Positions 1-7,439 of a DNA stretch of 19,717 nt are shown here, piece after piece. Within the stretch, counting starts at the first letter, position 1. Each line of letters opens with the position of its first letter. The DNA is from a bacterium. Lineage in GTDB: Bacteria; Dependentiae; Babeliae; Babeliales; UASB340. The stretch is taken from NCBI GenBank assembly GCA_030630075.1, contig DAOVNS010000016.1, positions 1 to 19,717 of the forward strand, in the 5' to 3' direction. The translations under genes were made by a program, and so were the position numbers. The notes beneath the pieces were generated by a model that worked only from the letters and a program-made list of their open reading frames with translations, was not told where the DNA came from and searched no databases.

Positions 1-1635
1 GAAGAAAAAAACATCCTGAAAGAGGATTTGCAAGTTATTTTGAAATCTTTAAAGGCTTTAAATGAAAGCAATATGCCTGTGTTGGCTGTTTACAAACAAA
101 AATATATTCAAAACGACTTGAAAGCTGTTGTTGATGAATTAATTTTAACCCAAGTGGTTTTGGATAATTTGGCTGAAGAATCTAAATATAGCGATAGCGA
201 TGATCAAAAATTAAAAAAGGCGATTAGCTTTTGGCAAGAAACTTTGGGCGAGCTCGAACCATTAAAGGCTCTTGCTGGAGTTAAACAAAAAGGGTATGGA
301 AATTTTAAATTAAATTTTGTAAATGTTGCAACTACTGCAAGCCCAGTTCTTTTGACTGGTTATTCTTGTTACAGAAAATTTACAGAATTATATAAAGCAG
401 ATCATGGTGGAAAATTCGATGGTTTACTTTATCAGGTTGCCGATGGAGCTTTAAGATTTTCGATGCTGCCAGTTTATTTTTTAAAGCGTATGTCTGAGAT
501 TAGTAAATCTGGAATTGGTGCTTTGGGTCAACAGGCATTATTAACTCAGTTGATGTTTGAATTTTGGGGTGTTGTTGCAGATCCGAACTTTTTTATGAAT
601 AACTCAAATTGGGCTATGCGCTCTGTAAATAGATTTGTTCCTGCTTTTGCTTATTATCATATAAAAGAATATTGGAATAATAAACAGTTTGTAGCTAAAA
701 TTTGGGATCCAGAAAATGTTAATTTAAAAAGAGCATTGTGGTTTTCGTTAAAAGATGGATATCGCTCTGGTGCAAATGTTTTAGAATCCGAAATATACAA
801 AAATGTGAGCGGCGAAACTTTAAAGAAATTAGAAGATAGTACATTAGGTTTAGTAAAACCTGGTCTTATTAGTTTTGCATTTAATACGGGAATGCCTTTA
901 TTGGCCAGTAATGAACTATTAAATCTTGATGTAGTTAACAAATTTAAAGAAAATGTAGCTGATCTTAAGCGAAAAGATATTTTTAAAAAAGAGTTTAAAA
1001 ACTTGTCTGATATTTTTGATTGGAATTATGTTGGAAATAAAGATTTTAAAAACATATCAGATGCGCAATTCTTAGAAGGTAGAATTCTTGGTTATGCATC
1101 TGTTGCTGTCGGAAATCATTTTGGAAAAGTGTTTACATCAAGAAACAAAAGACCTATAAAATCCATTTTATCTAAAACTTGTCAGGGCGCTGCAAAAGTT
1201 TTAACTAAGTTTGGCTTTTTATCTAAAGAAAGTCTTGATGATTTTGAAAACATGAAAAACGACATGAAAGCACTTTTGGCTTCTTTATTGCAAGATCCAG
1301 ATGATCCTCTTTTTATTATGGCAAGACAAATGTTCTTTACTTTTGTTGTTAATCTTGGATTTATGAGTCAGCTTGATGTCGCAAAACTTGAAAAAGAAAT
1401 GGATGAAGGTAAATTCGACGATAAAAAAGTTGAACTTATTATTGATCAGATTGTTTCAAGAATTGTTGATACTGTTGTTATTTCTGTTGGTGGTTTTGTT
1501 GGTTCATCTGTTGCTTGGTATGGTGCAAATCATGCGATGAATAAATACGGACCATTTTGGCCAAAAATTACACAAGAATATGACAATGCAAAAGAAGAAG
1601 GCTTTTCTTCTTATTTTACTTCTAAATTTGCCTAA
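1..1635 (+). CDS. Large protein of unknown function, 5' end outside window
   Basis: The frame is open from the first base of the window, so the gene is cut by the edge; 544 residues are visible. A TTG at 28 could be read as a start but has no ribosome site, and the upstream codons (EEKNILKED) look like normal protein, so an upstream start is preferred. I do not recognise the family. The protein is rich in K, F, N and L, with moderately hydrophobic stretches around the motif TASPVLLTGY and near the C-terminus (VDTVVISVGGFVGSSVAWYG), which could be a membrane or membrane-associated helix. It ends 8 bases before a strong terminator, so it is the last gene of its transcript. Function unknown; coding status is secure from length and codon pattern. 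Confidence 0.85.
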   Translation, partial: EEKNILKEDLQVILKSLKALNESNMPVLAVYKQKYIQNDLKAVVDELILTQVVLDNLAEESKYSDSDDQKLKKAISFWQETLGELEPLKALAGVKQKGYGNFKLNFVNVATTASPVLLTGYSCYRKFTELYKADHGGKFDGLLYQVADGALRFSMLPVYFLKRMSEISKSGIGALGQQALLTQLMFEFWGVVADPNFFMNNSNWAMRSVNRFVPAFAYYHIKEYWNNKQFVAKIWDPENVNLKRALWFSLKDGYRSGANVLESEIYKNVSGETLKKLEDSTLGLVKPGLISFAFNTGMPLLASNELLNLDVVNKFKENVADLKRKDIFKKEFKNLSDIFDWNYVGNKDFKNISDAQFLEGRILGYASVAVGNHFGKVFTSRNKRPIKSILSKTCQGAAKVLTKFGFLSKESLDDFENMKNDMKALLASLLQDPDDPLFIMARQMFFTFVVNLGFMSQLDVAKLEKEMDEGKFDDKKVELIIDQIVSRIVDTVVISVGGFVGSSVAWYGANHAMNKYGPFWPKITQEYDNAKEEGFSSYFTSKFA

Positions 1636-1643
1636 AAAATATA

Positions 1644-1673
1644 GGGCACAGCCTTTATAGCTGTGCCCTTCTT
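1644..1673 (+). terminator. Rho-independent terminator of the first gene
   Basis: A perfect 9-bp GC-rich stem (GGGCACAGC, 1644-1652, with GCTGTGCCC, 1660-1668) has a 7-base loop and is followed by TTCTTAATTC. It starts 8 bases after the stop codon of the upstream gene. Confidence 0.85.
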
Positions 1674-1863
1674 AATTCAATAACATATCAAATTCAAAAA
1701 ATTGATTTTCAAGATTTATTCTTTTGGCTTGATACACGCAACCTTAAAATAATATAATTATTAATGAGGTGATAACATACTTATGGCTTGTATCATTAGG
1801 TTTTAAATTTTAAAAAGATAATTAAGCTATAAATCCAAAATACTAATAATATTAGGGGTTATG

Positions 1864-1884
1864 ATACGCTTTAGGGAAGCGTAT
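1864..1884 (+). promoter_or_regulatory. Hairpin in the leader of the phosphatase gene
   Basis: ATACGCT (1864-1870) and AGCGTAT (1878-1884) form a perfect 7-bp stem with loop TTAGGGA. It lies about 25-35 bases before the start codons of the phosphatase gene. There is no T tract, so it is not a plain terminator. A role in expression is only a possibility. Confidence 0.3.
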
Positions 1885-1918
1885 TTAGGGAGTAATTCAT
1901 TCGGGGGGGATGATGGTA

Positions 1919-2512
1919 ATGTTTAAAATCTTAAAAAAACATAAAATTTTTTTGCTGCTTTTATTTAGCTTGTGTTTTGATAATAGTGTTTTTTCTGTAT
2001 CTATTTGGACTAAAGTTTCACAGTTTTTCGATAATTTTTATGAAGTTGTCCCAAAGAAGCTTTATCGTTCTAAACAATTAGATGGTAAAACTTTAGGTAA
2101 ATATATTGATAACCATCATTTTGCAGCAGTAATTAATCTTAGGGGCGTAAATTCAGATAAAAAGTGGTGGAGAGATGAAAAAGCTCTTTGTGAAAATAAA
2201 AATGTTTCCTTTTATAATATTCCCATGAGTGCATGTAGACTTCCAAGTAAAGAAGAGATAAAAGAATTAATAAATATTTTTGAAAATGTTAAAGGTCCAA
2301 TTTATCTTCATTGCCAAGGTGGGGCTGATCGAACGGGTTTGGCAACAGCAATTTATATGATGTTAATGCAAGATAAAACTAATCAAGAAGCCTTAAAGTA
2401 TTTATCAATACAATATGGTCATAGAAAGTATAAAAATTCAGCAATGGATATTTTTGTTAAAAATTGGCAAGGCAGAAATTGGGCTTTAAATGAATATGAT
2501 CCTGCTAATTAA
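1919..2512 (+). CDS. Exported dual-specificity/tyrosine phosphatase-like protein
   Basis: Cysteine-based phosphatase with the active-site loop HCQGGADRTG (HCxxGxxRTG), giving nucleophile Cys132 and phosphate-binding Arg138. An N-terminal hydrophobic segment (FKILKKHKIFLLLLFSLCF) is a Sec signal or anchor, so the enzyme should work outside the cytoplasm. The order LYRSKQL, VINLRG, P-loop, then the helix with IQYGHRKYK matches small DSP/Siw14-like bacterial phosphatases. Three in-frame ATGs occur (1910, 1913, 1919). The run of seven G at 1903-1909 touches the first but sits about 9 bases before the third, so 1919 is preferred (197 aa); starting at 1910 gives 200 aa. The substrate is unknown: phosphotyrosine, phosphoserine or phosphoinositide are all possible. 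The last 8 bases overlap the convergent higA-like gene. Confidence 0.85.
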   Translation: MFKILKKHKIFLLLLFSLCFDNSVFSVSIWTKVSQFFDNFYEVVPKKLYRSKQLDGKTLGKYIDNHHFAAVINLRGVNSDKKWWRDEKALCENKNVSFYNIPMSACRLPSKEEIKELINIFENVKGPIYLHCQGGADRTGLATAIYMMLMQDKTNQEALKYLSIQYGHRKYKNSAMDIFVKNWQGRNWALNEYDPAN

Positions 2513-2840
2513 ACTTTTTTCCTCGTACAGTTTTTATTGGATATGTTTTTTCTGAATAGGGTTTTATTTTTTCAATTTTTTTACTAATACTTCGCTTAGC
2601 TTCTAGAAGATCATAATTAATTTGTAAGCGTAAAAAATAACCCTCGGATAATCCAAAAAATTTGCACAATCTTAAATCAGTATCTGCGTTTATATTTCTA
2701 CGACCCCGAACAACATCATAAATTCGACTGGAAGGAACATCAATTGCGATAGCTAATGCGTTTTGGCTAATCTCTATTTCTTCTAAAAATTCTGTTTTTA
2801 ATATTTCACCAGCATGTGGATTATGTAATTTTTTAATCAT
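2505..2840 (-). CDS. higA: HigA-type XRE antitoxin / DNA-binding regulator
   Basis: Small helix-turn-helix protein (111 aa) matching the HigA/VapI antitoxin family: it opens with HNPHAGEILKTEFLEE, continues with the XRE helix-turn-helix (about residues 25-60: SQNALAIAIDVPSSRIYDV) and ends the core with FGLSEGYFLRLQINYDL. A lysine-rich tail of about 30 residues follows. Family members bind an operator and neutralise a HigB (RelE-like) RNase, but no higB is present. The gene instead follows hicA through a 4-base ATGA overlap, implying translational coupling. It may supply the DNA-binding role that the short HicB here lacks (inference), or be a leftover of a broken higBA pair. The stop lies inside the end of the convergent phosphatase gene. 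Confidence 0.85.
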   Translation of the reverse strand: MIKKLHNPHAGEILKTEFLEEIEISQNALAIAIDVPSSRIYDVVRGRRNINADTDLRLCKFFGLSEGYFLRLQINYDLLEAKRSISKKIEKIKPYSEKTYPIKTVRGKKFN

Positions 2841-3046
2841 AAATTTTTAAAAAAATCCATATTTATTCCTGCTTGTCGTAAAATACTTCTTAAAGTTCCA
2901 AGCGGAATTTCTTTTTTATTCATCGGAAGAATAACTGTTTTATTCGCTTTTTTTAATTTACCATGAGAACCTTTTTGGGAAACAAAAATAAAACCAAGTT
3001 TTTCAAGAATTTTTTGTATGTGATTAGAAGAATATAATTTAGACAT
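2837..3046 (-). CDS. hicA: HicA-family mRNA interferase toxin
   Basis: A 69-residue protein of the HicA/YcfA family, small double-stranded-RNA-binding-fold RNases that cleave mRNA until bound by HicB. Diagnostic segments are QKGSHGKL with catalytic His28, the strand TVILPMNKKE, and the C-terminal PLGTLRSILRQAGI. The ATG at 3046 is used rather than the TTG one codon upstream. It overlaps the end of hicB by 8 bases (ATGTCTAA), the usual coupled arrangement, and its TGA overlaps the ATG of the higA-like gene. All key residues are present, so it appears intact. Confidence 0.9.
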   Translation of the reverse strand: MSKLYSSNHIQKILEKLGFIFVSQKGSHGKLKKANKTVILPMNKKEIPLGTLRSILRQAGINMDFFKNL

Positions 3047-3248
3047 CAATTGTCTCTTTGCCTAGATATATTGATTCCACTTCAGGCATAATACAGTTTT
3101 TTTCACCTTCAAAATAAAGCTCGACAGCTTCCTTTAAATTTTTAACGGCATCGTCAAAAGTATTTCCATGTGATGAGACGTCAACATTTAAGCATTGTGA
3201 GACGAATTCGCTATTCTCTTTCCATACTATAAAACTCATTGTTTTCAT
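3039..3248 (-). CDS. hicB: HicB-family antitoxin, short form
   Basis: A 69-residue protein with the HicB/UPF0150 partial RNase H-like fold: SFIVWKENSEFVSQCLNVDV, then GNTFDDAVKNLKEAVELYFEG. It should bind and block HicA. The start is the ATG at 3248, which has GAAAGG six bases upstream; an in-frame upstream start at 3299 lacks such a site and runs into the end of the hydrolase gene. The protein ends soon after the core fold, so it lacks the ribbon-helix-helix or HTH DNA-binding domain that many HicB proteins carry, leaving autoregulation to another factor, possibly the HigA-like protein two genes on. It begins 31 bases after the hydrolase stop. Confidence 0.85.
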   Translation of the reverse strand: MKTMSFIVWKENSEFVSQCLNVDVSSHGNTFDDAVKNLKEAVELYFEGEKNCIMPEVESIYLGKETIDV

Positions 3249-3279
3249 AAAAAACCTTTCTGCTTTTATATAAATTTTA

Positions 3280-4326
3280 CTAACTAAATTGTTGTCCAAA
3301 TTTTAATAATCCTAGTTCTTTGTTTGTTAAAGATTCTGAATGTGTTCTCCATTCTTCAGTTAATTTTTCAATGGGAGTTTCAAAGCTATCTGTTCCTAGC
3401 GCAAACGTTCCCCAGTGCATTGGAATAAAATTATGTGCATTAAGATCTTTAAATGCTTGAACTGATTCTTCTGCGCTCATGTGAGATGCTACCATTTGCT
3501 TCCTAGGTTCGTTTGGTCCAATTGGAAGCATTGCGATATCTATTTGCGGATAAACTTCAGCTATTTTTTTAAAATGATTTCCATAAGCAGAATCCCCTGC
3601 AAAATAAATATTTTTTTGAAGTGATGTAATCATCCAACTTCCCCAGAGGGTTTTATTTATATCCCACGGAGTTCTGTTGCTCCAGTGAATTGCAGGTAAG
3701 AAGGTGAAAGCTAAATTTAATGGTGATAAATCTTCTTTTAAAATTGGATGGTTTTCCCACCAAGTAAATTCAATTAATTTTGTATCTTGAAAGCCAAAAC
3801 TTTTCATTGTTGGTTTATTTCCTAGAGGAACTAAGCATAATGGATCAAATTTTTTTTGCAGAAATTTTAAACTATTTTCATCCATGTGATCTCTATGATT
3901 ATGAGAAATTAGAATTATATCTATTTTTGGTATAGTGTCAGAATCAATTCCAATCGGTGTTTTTCTTGGATAAAAAACCACTTCCAGATCATAAAAAATT
4001 GGATCTGTTAATATGTTTATATTATTAATTTGAATAAGAAATGTTGCATGACCTAACCAATATATTTTAAGAATTTCGGATTTTTCTGCTATTGGATCTT
4101 TTTGTGTCCATTCATTAATTGTTGTTAAATTAACAAAGCAATAAGGTTGAAACAGTTTTGTTATAACAAATGTTGTAGCTGATTCAAAAATATAATGCCA
4201 AGCTGATTCAGTTGCTGTATTTTGAAATCTTCCGTCAGCATCAATAAGCGGTGCTTCAAATTCGGCTTTGAGTCCAAGATGAAAAATAAATGAAATTATT
4301 AAAATTATTAGCAGTTTGTTTTTCAT
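3280..4326 (-). CDS. Exported metallo-beta-lactamase-fold hydrolase, NAPE-PLD/UlaG-like
   Basis: A 348-residue zinc hydrolase with an N-terminal signal peptide (residues 1-21). The metallo-beta-lactamase fold shows as GHATFLIQ (92-99), the metal motif SHNHRDHMD (His142, His144, Asp146, His147), His214 in AIHW, GDSAYGNH with Asp245, and MHWGTF with His304. This layout, especially the HNHxDHMD motif and the late MHWGTF, resembles bacterial relatives of N-acyl-phosphatidylethanolamine phospholipase D and UlaG lactonases. All metal ligands are present, so it should be active. If NAPE-PLD-like it would cleave phospholipid head groups, but the substrate cannot be read from sequence. It starts 23 bases after the RING gene 4350-5471 and is probably in the same operon. 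Confidence 0.88.
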   Translation of the reverse strand: MKNKLLIILIISFIFHLGLKAEFEAPLIDADGRFQNTATESAWHYIFESATTFVITKLFQPYCFVNLTTINEWTQKDPIAEKSEILKIYWLGHATFLIQINNINILTDPIFYDLEVVFYPRKTPIGIDSDTIPKIDIILISHNHRDHMDENSLKFLQKKFDPLCLVPLGNKPTMKSFGFQDTKLIEFTWWENHPILKEDLSPLNLAFTFLPAIHWSNRTPWDINKTLWGSWMITSLQKNIYFAGDSAYGNHFKKIAEVYPQIDIAMLPIGPNEPRKQMVASHMSAEESVQAFKDLNAHNFIPMHWGTFALGTDSFETPIEKLTEEWRTHSESLTNKELGLLKFGQQFS

Positions 4327-4349
4327 GATATTTTTATAAGCAATATTTT

Positions 4350-5471
4350 TTATAAGATTTTTCTATATGGAACGTCTTCAATTTTTGCAACAATAACATT
4401 TTGCTGTTTACATGTGGGGCAACTTTTTTTGAGATCTGCATTTAACCATTTATCAATGCAATCTTTATGAAAAACATCTCCGTTGTTGCAGTTTAAGGTT
4501 ACGATTTTATCTTTTGGTTGATATTTATTTTTGCAAATTGGACAAAATTCATTTTGATAATTTATTTTGTCCATAATTGGTTGAAGTTCTTCTTTTGCTA
4601 CGCGTATTATATTTTCAATTGTTAGATAAAATGAATTTGGGTTGTTTAAACGAATTTTAATTGTTTGGATTTTTTCGCTGTAATCAGAAGCTATACGTGT
4701 TGGGATTTCTGATGGCTTGATATTTATAAGGTGTGTTGCGACTGCTAGAATTTTTTGGTCTAATTCATGAGGATAGACAAGATTGATTCTTGGTGGATTT
4801 ATATTGGCGTAGCCTCCTCCATTTTCGTATGGAGCGGTGCCTTGTTCTGGATAAACATATTCATCGGTATAGTAGGGATCATTTTCATTTAGATAATATT
4901 CAAATTTTTCTTTTATTTGTTTTTTAATTTCACCGTTTTTGAAAAAATTTCTTTTATCTTCACGTACTGTTTTTTGTAAATCTTTAATTATTGTTCTTTT
5001 TTGTTTTTGATATTCTGCGTATGGAATTAAGTATGTATTTGCAAGCCCTGCAATTAATTGATCTACTCTGTTTTCAATGTTGTGCGGCAGAGTGATTTTG
5101 GATAACGCTTGCTTAAGGCTTACTAGCTTTTTTTCAGCGATTTCTTTGATTTTGTCATAACTTATTTCTGTATTATTGTTTTTTTTAAGATAATTTTTTG
5201 ATTCTTGAAGAACTTGATTAATGTTTAATTTATAGTCAGATAAGAGTTTGTTTGGGAATTTATTGGCTTTAGGATTATGTCCTGTTTTTTTTATACAATG
5301 ACTGCATGCTTTTTCCACAGATCTTTGTAAGTTGTTTTCTGAGATATGTTTAGATTTGTAATTATTATTGTCATCTAAATAATCGTAATTCGTGCAACAA
5401 TTTAATTTAGTTGAAAATAAAAAAATAAGATTAATTAAAACTATTTTTTTAAAAACTGAATGTTTCTTCAT
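4350..5471 (-). CDS. Exported RING-finger protein, copy 1 (variant RING-H2)
   Basis: A 373-residue protein with a signal peptide (MKKHSVFKKIVLINLIFLFS), a helical body and a C-terminal RING domain (about 310-354), a domain typical of eukaryotic E3 ubiquitin ligases that recruit E2 enzymes. Ligands are Cys310, Cys313, Cys328, His335, Cys338, Cys351 and Cys354, with Trp342 in CIDKWL, the usual E2-contact tryptophan of RING-H2 proteins. The fourth ligand, normally His, is Asp332, and the residue after the last Cys is Lys, not the linchpin Arg. A tail VIVAKIEDVPYRKIL is shared with copy 2. AAGGA lies just upstream of the ATG, 17 bases after the copy 2 stop. Ligase activity in a host is inference; it could also bind E2 without activating it. 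Confidence 0.85.
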   Translation of the reverse strand: MKKHSVFKKIVLINLIFLFSTKLNCCTNYDYLDDNNNYKSKHISENNLQRSVEKACSHCIKKTGHNPKANKFPNKLLSDYKLNINQVLQESKNYLKKNNNTEISYDKIKEIAEKKLVSLKQALSKITLPHNIENRVDQLIAGLANTYLIPYAEYQKQKRTIIKDLQKTVREDKRNFFKNGEIKKQIKEKFEYYLNENDPYYTDEYVYPEQGTAPYENGGGYANINPPRINLVYPHELDQKILAVATHLINIKPSEIPTRIASDYSEKIQTIKIRLNNPNSFYLTIENIIRVAKEELQPIMDKINYQNEFCPICKNKYQPKDKIVTLNCNNGDVFHKDCIDKWLNADLKKSCPTCKQQNVIVAKIEDVPYRKIL

Positions 5472-5488
5472 TTTTTTCCTTATGTTGT

Positions 5489-6625
5489 TTATAAAGTTTT
5501 TCTGTATGGAACATCTTCAATTTTTGCAACAATAACATTTTGTTGTCTGCATAGCGGACAGCTTTTTTTATTATCAGCCTTTAACCATTGATAAATACAA
5601 TCTTTGTGAAAAATGTGTCCGCCATTGCAACTTAAAGTTCCAACTTTGTCTTTTGGTTTATATTTATCTTGGCAAATTGCGCAACGTTCATTTTTATAGC
5701 TTATCTTGTCTATTATGCTTTGAAGCTCTTCTTTGCATACGCGTTTTATATCTGCAATTGTTACATAATCTTTATTGTATGACATTGAATTATTTAGACG
5801 AGTTTTTATTTTTTGAATTTTTGAACTGTAATCGGAAATTGCGCGAGCAGGTATTTTTTCGGGATGTATACCAAGAAGGTTTGTGGCAATTTCTAAAATA
5901 TTGCTATCTAACTGATGACGCTTAATTTGATTTGAAGTATAAGATGAACTGTTATTATAATTAGTGTTGTAATTATATGAGGGTTTTTTTGCATTGTAGG
6001 TTGTATTGGCGTTGTAGGATGAAGGCTGGCTCCAGGAACTTGCTTTTGGAGGATTTAGAAATGTTTTTTTAATTTGTTTTTCTATTTCATCTTGCCTTAG
6101 GTAATTTCTATAATCTTTGGTCATTATTTGTCTTAAATCTGTAATTACGATTTGTTTTCTTCTTAAAGATTCTGCTTGAGATATAGTTGAAGTATTTATA
6201 AGCTTTTTGATTAATTGTTCAACTCTGCTTGTAAGACTATTGGATAATGTAATTGTTGATAGAGTTCTTTTTAAGCTTGAGAGATGTTTTTCGGCAGATT
6301 GTCTTATCTCATAATAGTAGATATTTGTTTGCCAATTACTTTGTAGGGAGTTTTGCAATTCTTGAAGTGTTTGATCAACTTTTAGATTGTATTCTGCTAT
6401 AAGTTTGTTTGGAAAGTTATTTGATTTTGGATTGTAGCCTGATTTTTTTATATATTTTAAACAAGCATTTTGTACATTTTGTGGGAGGTTGTATTGTGAT
6501 ATAAGGTTGTAATCGTATTCGTAGTCATTTAGGTAATCATAGTTAACGCAGCATGTTATTTTTGTTGAAAATAACAAAATAAGATTAATTAGAACTATTT
6601 TTTTAAAAACTGAATTTTTCTTCAT
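5489..6625 (-). CDS. Exported RING-H2 finger protein, copy 2 (complete zinc site)
   Basis: A 378-residue paralogue of the neighbouring gene with nearly the same signal peptide (MKKNSVFKKIVLINLILLFS). The C-terminal RING-H2 has all eight ligands: Cys315, Cys318, Cys333, His337, His340, Cys343, Cys356, Cys359. It also has Trp347 and Arg360 in CPLCR, the position of the linchpin arginine in active E3 ligases. Between body and RING is a low-complexity N/S/Y-rich linker (about 190-232), which differs from copy 1 and suggests a loose spacer. The start overlaps the lpxI end by 23 bases, but AAGGA precedes this ATG and the paralogue starts identically. The most likely role is a secreted ubiquitin-ligase-like effector (inference); no secretion system is visible here. 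Confidence 0.87.
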   Translation of the reverse strand: MKKNSVFKKIVLINLILLFSTKITCCVNYDYLNDYEYDYNLISQYNLPQNVQNACLKYIKKSGYNPKSNNFPNKLIAEYNLKVDQTLQELQNSLQSNWQTNIYYYEIRQSAEKHLSSLKRTLSTITLSNSLTSRVEQLIKKLINTSTISQAESLRRKQIVITDLRQIMTKDYRNYLRQDEIEKQIKKTFLNPPKASSWSQPSSYNANTTYNAKKPSYNYNTNYNNSSSYTSNQIKRHQLDSNILEIATNLLGIHPEKIPARAISDYSSKIQKIKTRLNNSMSYNKDYVTIADIKRVCKEELQSIIDKISYKNERCAICQDKYKPKDKVGTLSCNGGHIFHKDCIYQWLKADNKKSCPLCRQQNVIVAKIEDVPYRKTL

Positions 6626-7439
6626 CTTTTTCCTTGTGAACAGAGATTAGGGTGATATTCAATTCGGTTGCTTTTTTTATAAAATTTTCTTGATCCGCAA
6701 TAAAAGTTTTATCAGAAAGCCATGCTATTGCTTTAACTTGTCCTTTAGTAAAGTTTTTTAATGAATCTGGGCCAAGTGTTGGTAGGTCGTATTTTGTATT
6801 TTTATTTTTATGTGCAGCCTTGCAAATGATTAGATTATCTTTTGCAAGCGAAATACCTCGCTGAATGCATTCATCTGTTCCCTCGATGGCTTCAACTGCA
6901 ATAACCATCTTGTCTTTTGTAACAACCGTTTGACCTATATTGCAAGTTGATATTTCTATTGCCTTTTGCATTCCAAAGTTGATTTCATCTTTTAATTCAG
7001 AATTAATTTTTCCGGTTAAAATTCCCGGTTTTACTAAAAGAGGTTGAAGGATTTCGTTTTGATTGATGACTTCAATGTTTTCTTCTTTTAGCTTTTTAAT
7101 TAAAGTTTCCATAATCGAATGGTCGCTTTTGCATGCTGTTTTTGCAAGGAGTTTTATTGCTAGCCAATCTAATTTTACTTTTTTAAGTAAATTACGTTTA
7201 TCTACTTTTCCAATGAACAAGACTTGCGTTGTTTTTTGTTTTTTTAAAAGTTTTAGTATTTGACTAATTTTGTAAGTATTTTGTGAGAAAACTTTTGCTT
7301 TTTCTGAGGTAATCTTTTTTAATTGCTCGATATTGTTTTCAGGAAAAAGACTAATTACATAAAATGGTTGTTTTGTTTTAAACAGACTTTTGCACGCTTC
7401 TAGTGGCAGTGTTCCTGTTCCCGAGATAATTGCAATCAT
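6603..7439 (-). CDS. lpxI: UDP-2,3-diacylglucosamine pyrophosphatase LpxI
   Basis: LpxI hydrolyses UDP-2,3-diacylglucosamine to lipid X and UMP in lipid A synthesis, replacing LpxH in many bacteria. The 278-residue protein has the family landmarks: SGTGTLP near the start, FIGKVDKRNLL (about 75-85), KSDHSIME (105-111), QTVV...VEAIEGTDE (170-190) and DLPTLGPDS (218-226). The ATG at 7439 is chosen because GAGGA lies 8 bases upstream; a TTG at 7454 has no such site. It overlaps the preceding dehydrogenase gene by 62 bases and the RING gene by 23. The next enzyme, LpxB, is not in this window. Confidence 0.93.
   Translation of the reverse strand: MIAIISGTGTLPLEACKSLFKTKQPFYVISLFPENNIEQLKKITSEKAKVFSQNTYKISQILKLLKKQKTTQVLFIGKVDKRNLLKKVKLDWLAIKLLAKTACKSDHSIMETLIKKLKEENIEVINQNEILQPLLVKPGILTGKINSELKDEINFGMQKAIEISTCNIGQTVVTKDKMVIAVEAIEGTDECIQRGISLAKDNLIICKAAHKNKNTKYDLPTLGPDSLKNFTKGQVKAIAWLSDKTFIADQENFIKKATELNITLISVHKEKDEEKFSF

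Noticed and set aside
1680..1860. Small gene or riboswitch in the gap before the phosphatase
   Set aside because: Stops occur in all frames at short intervals, and only short AT-rich dyads are seen, none resembling a known riboswitch.
7063..7263. Open frame on the plus strand opposite lpxI
   Set aside because: The opposite strand encodes conserved LpxI motifs, and the predicted peptide has no family features.
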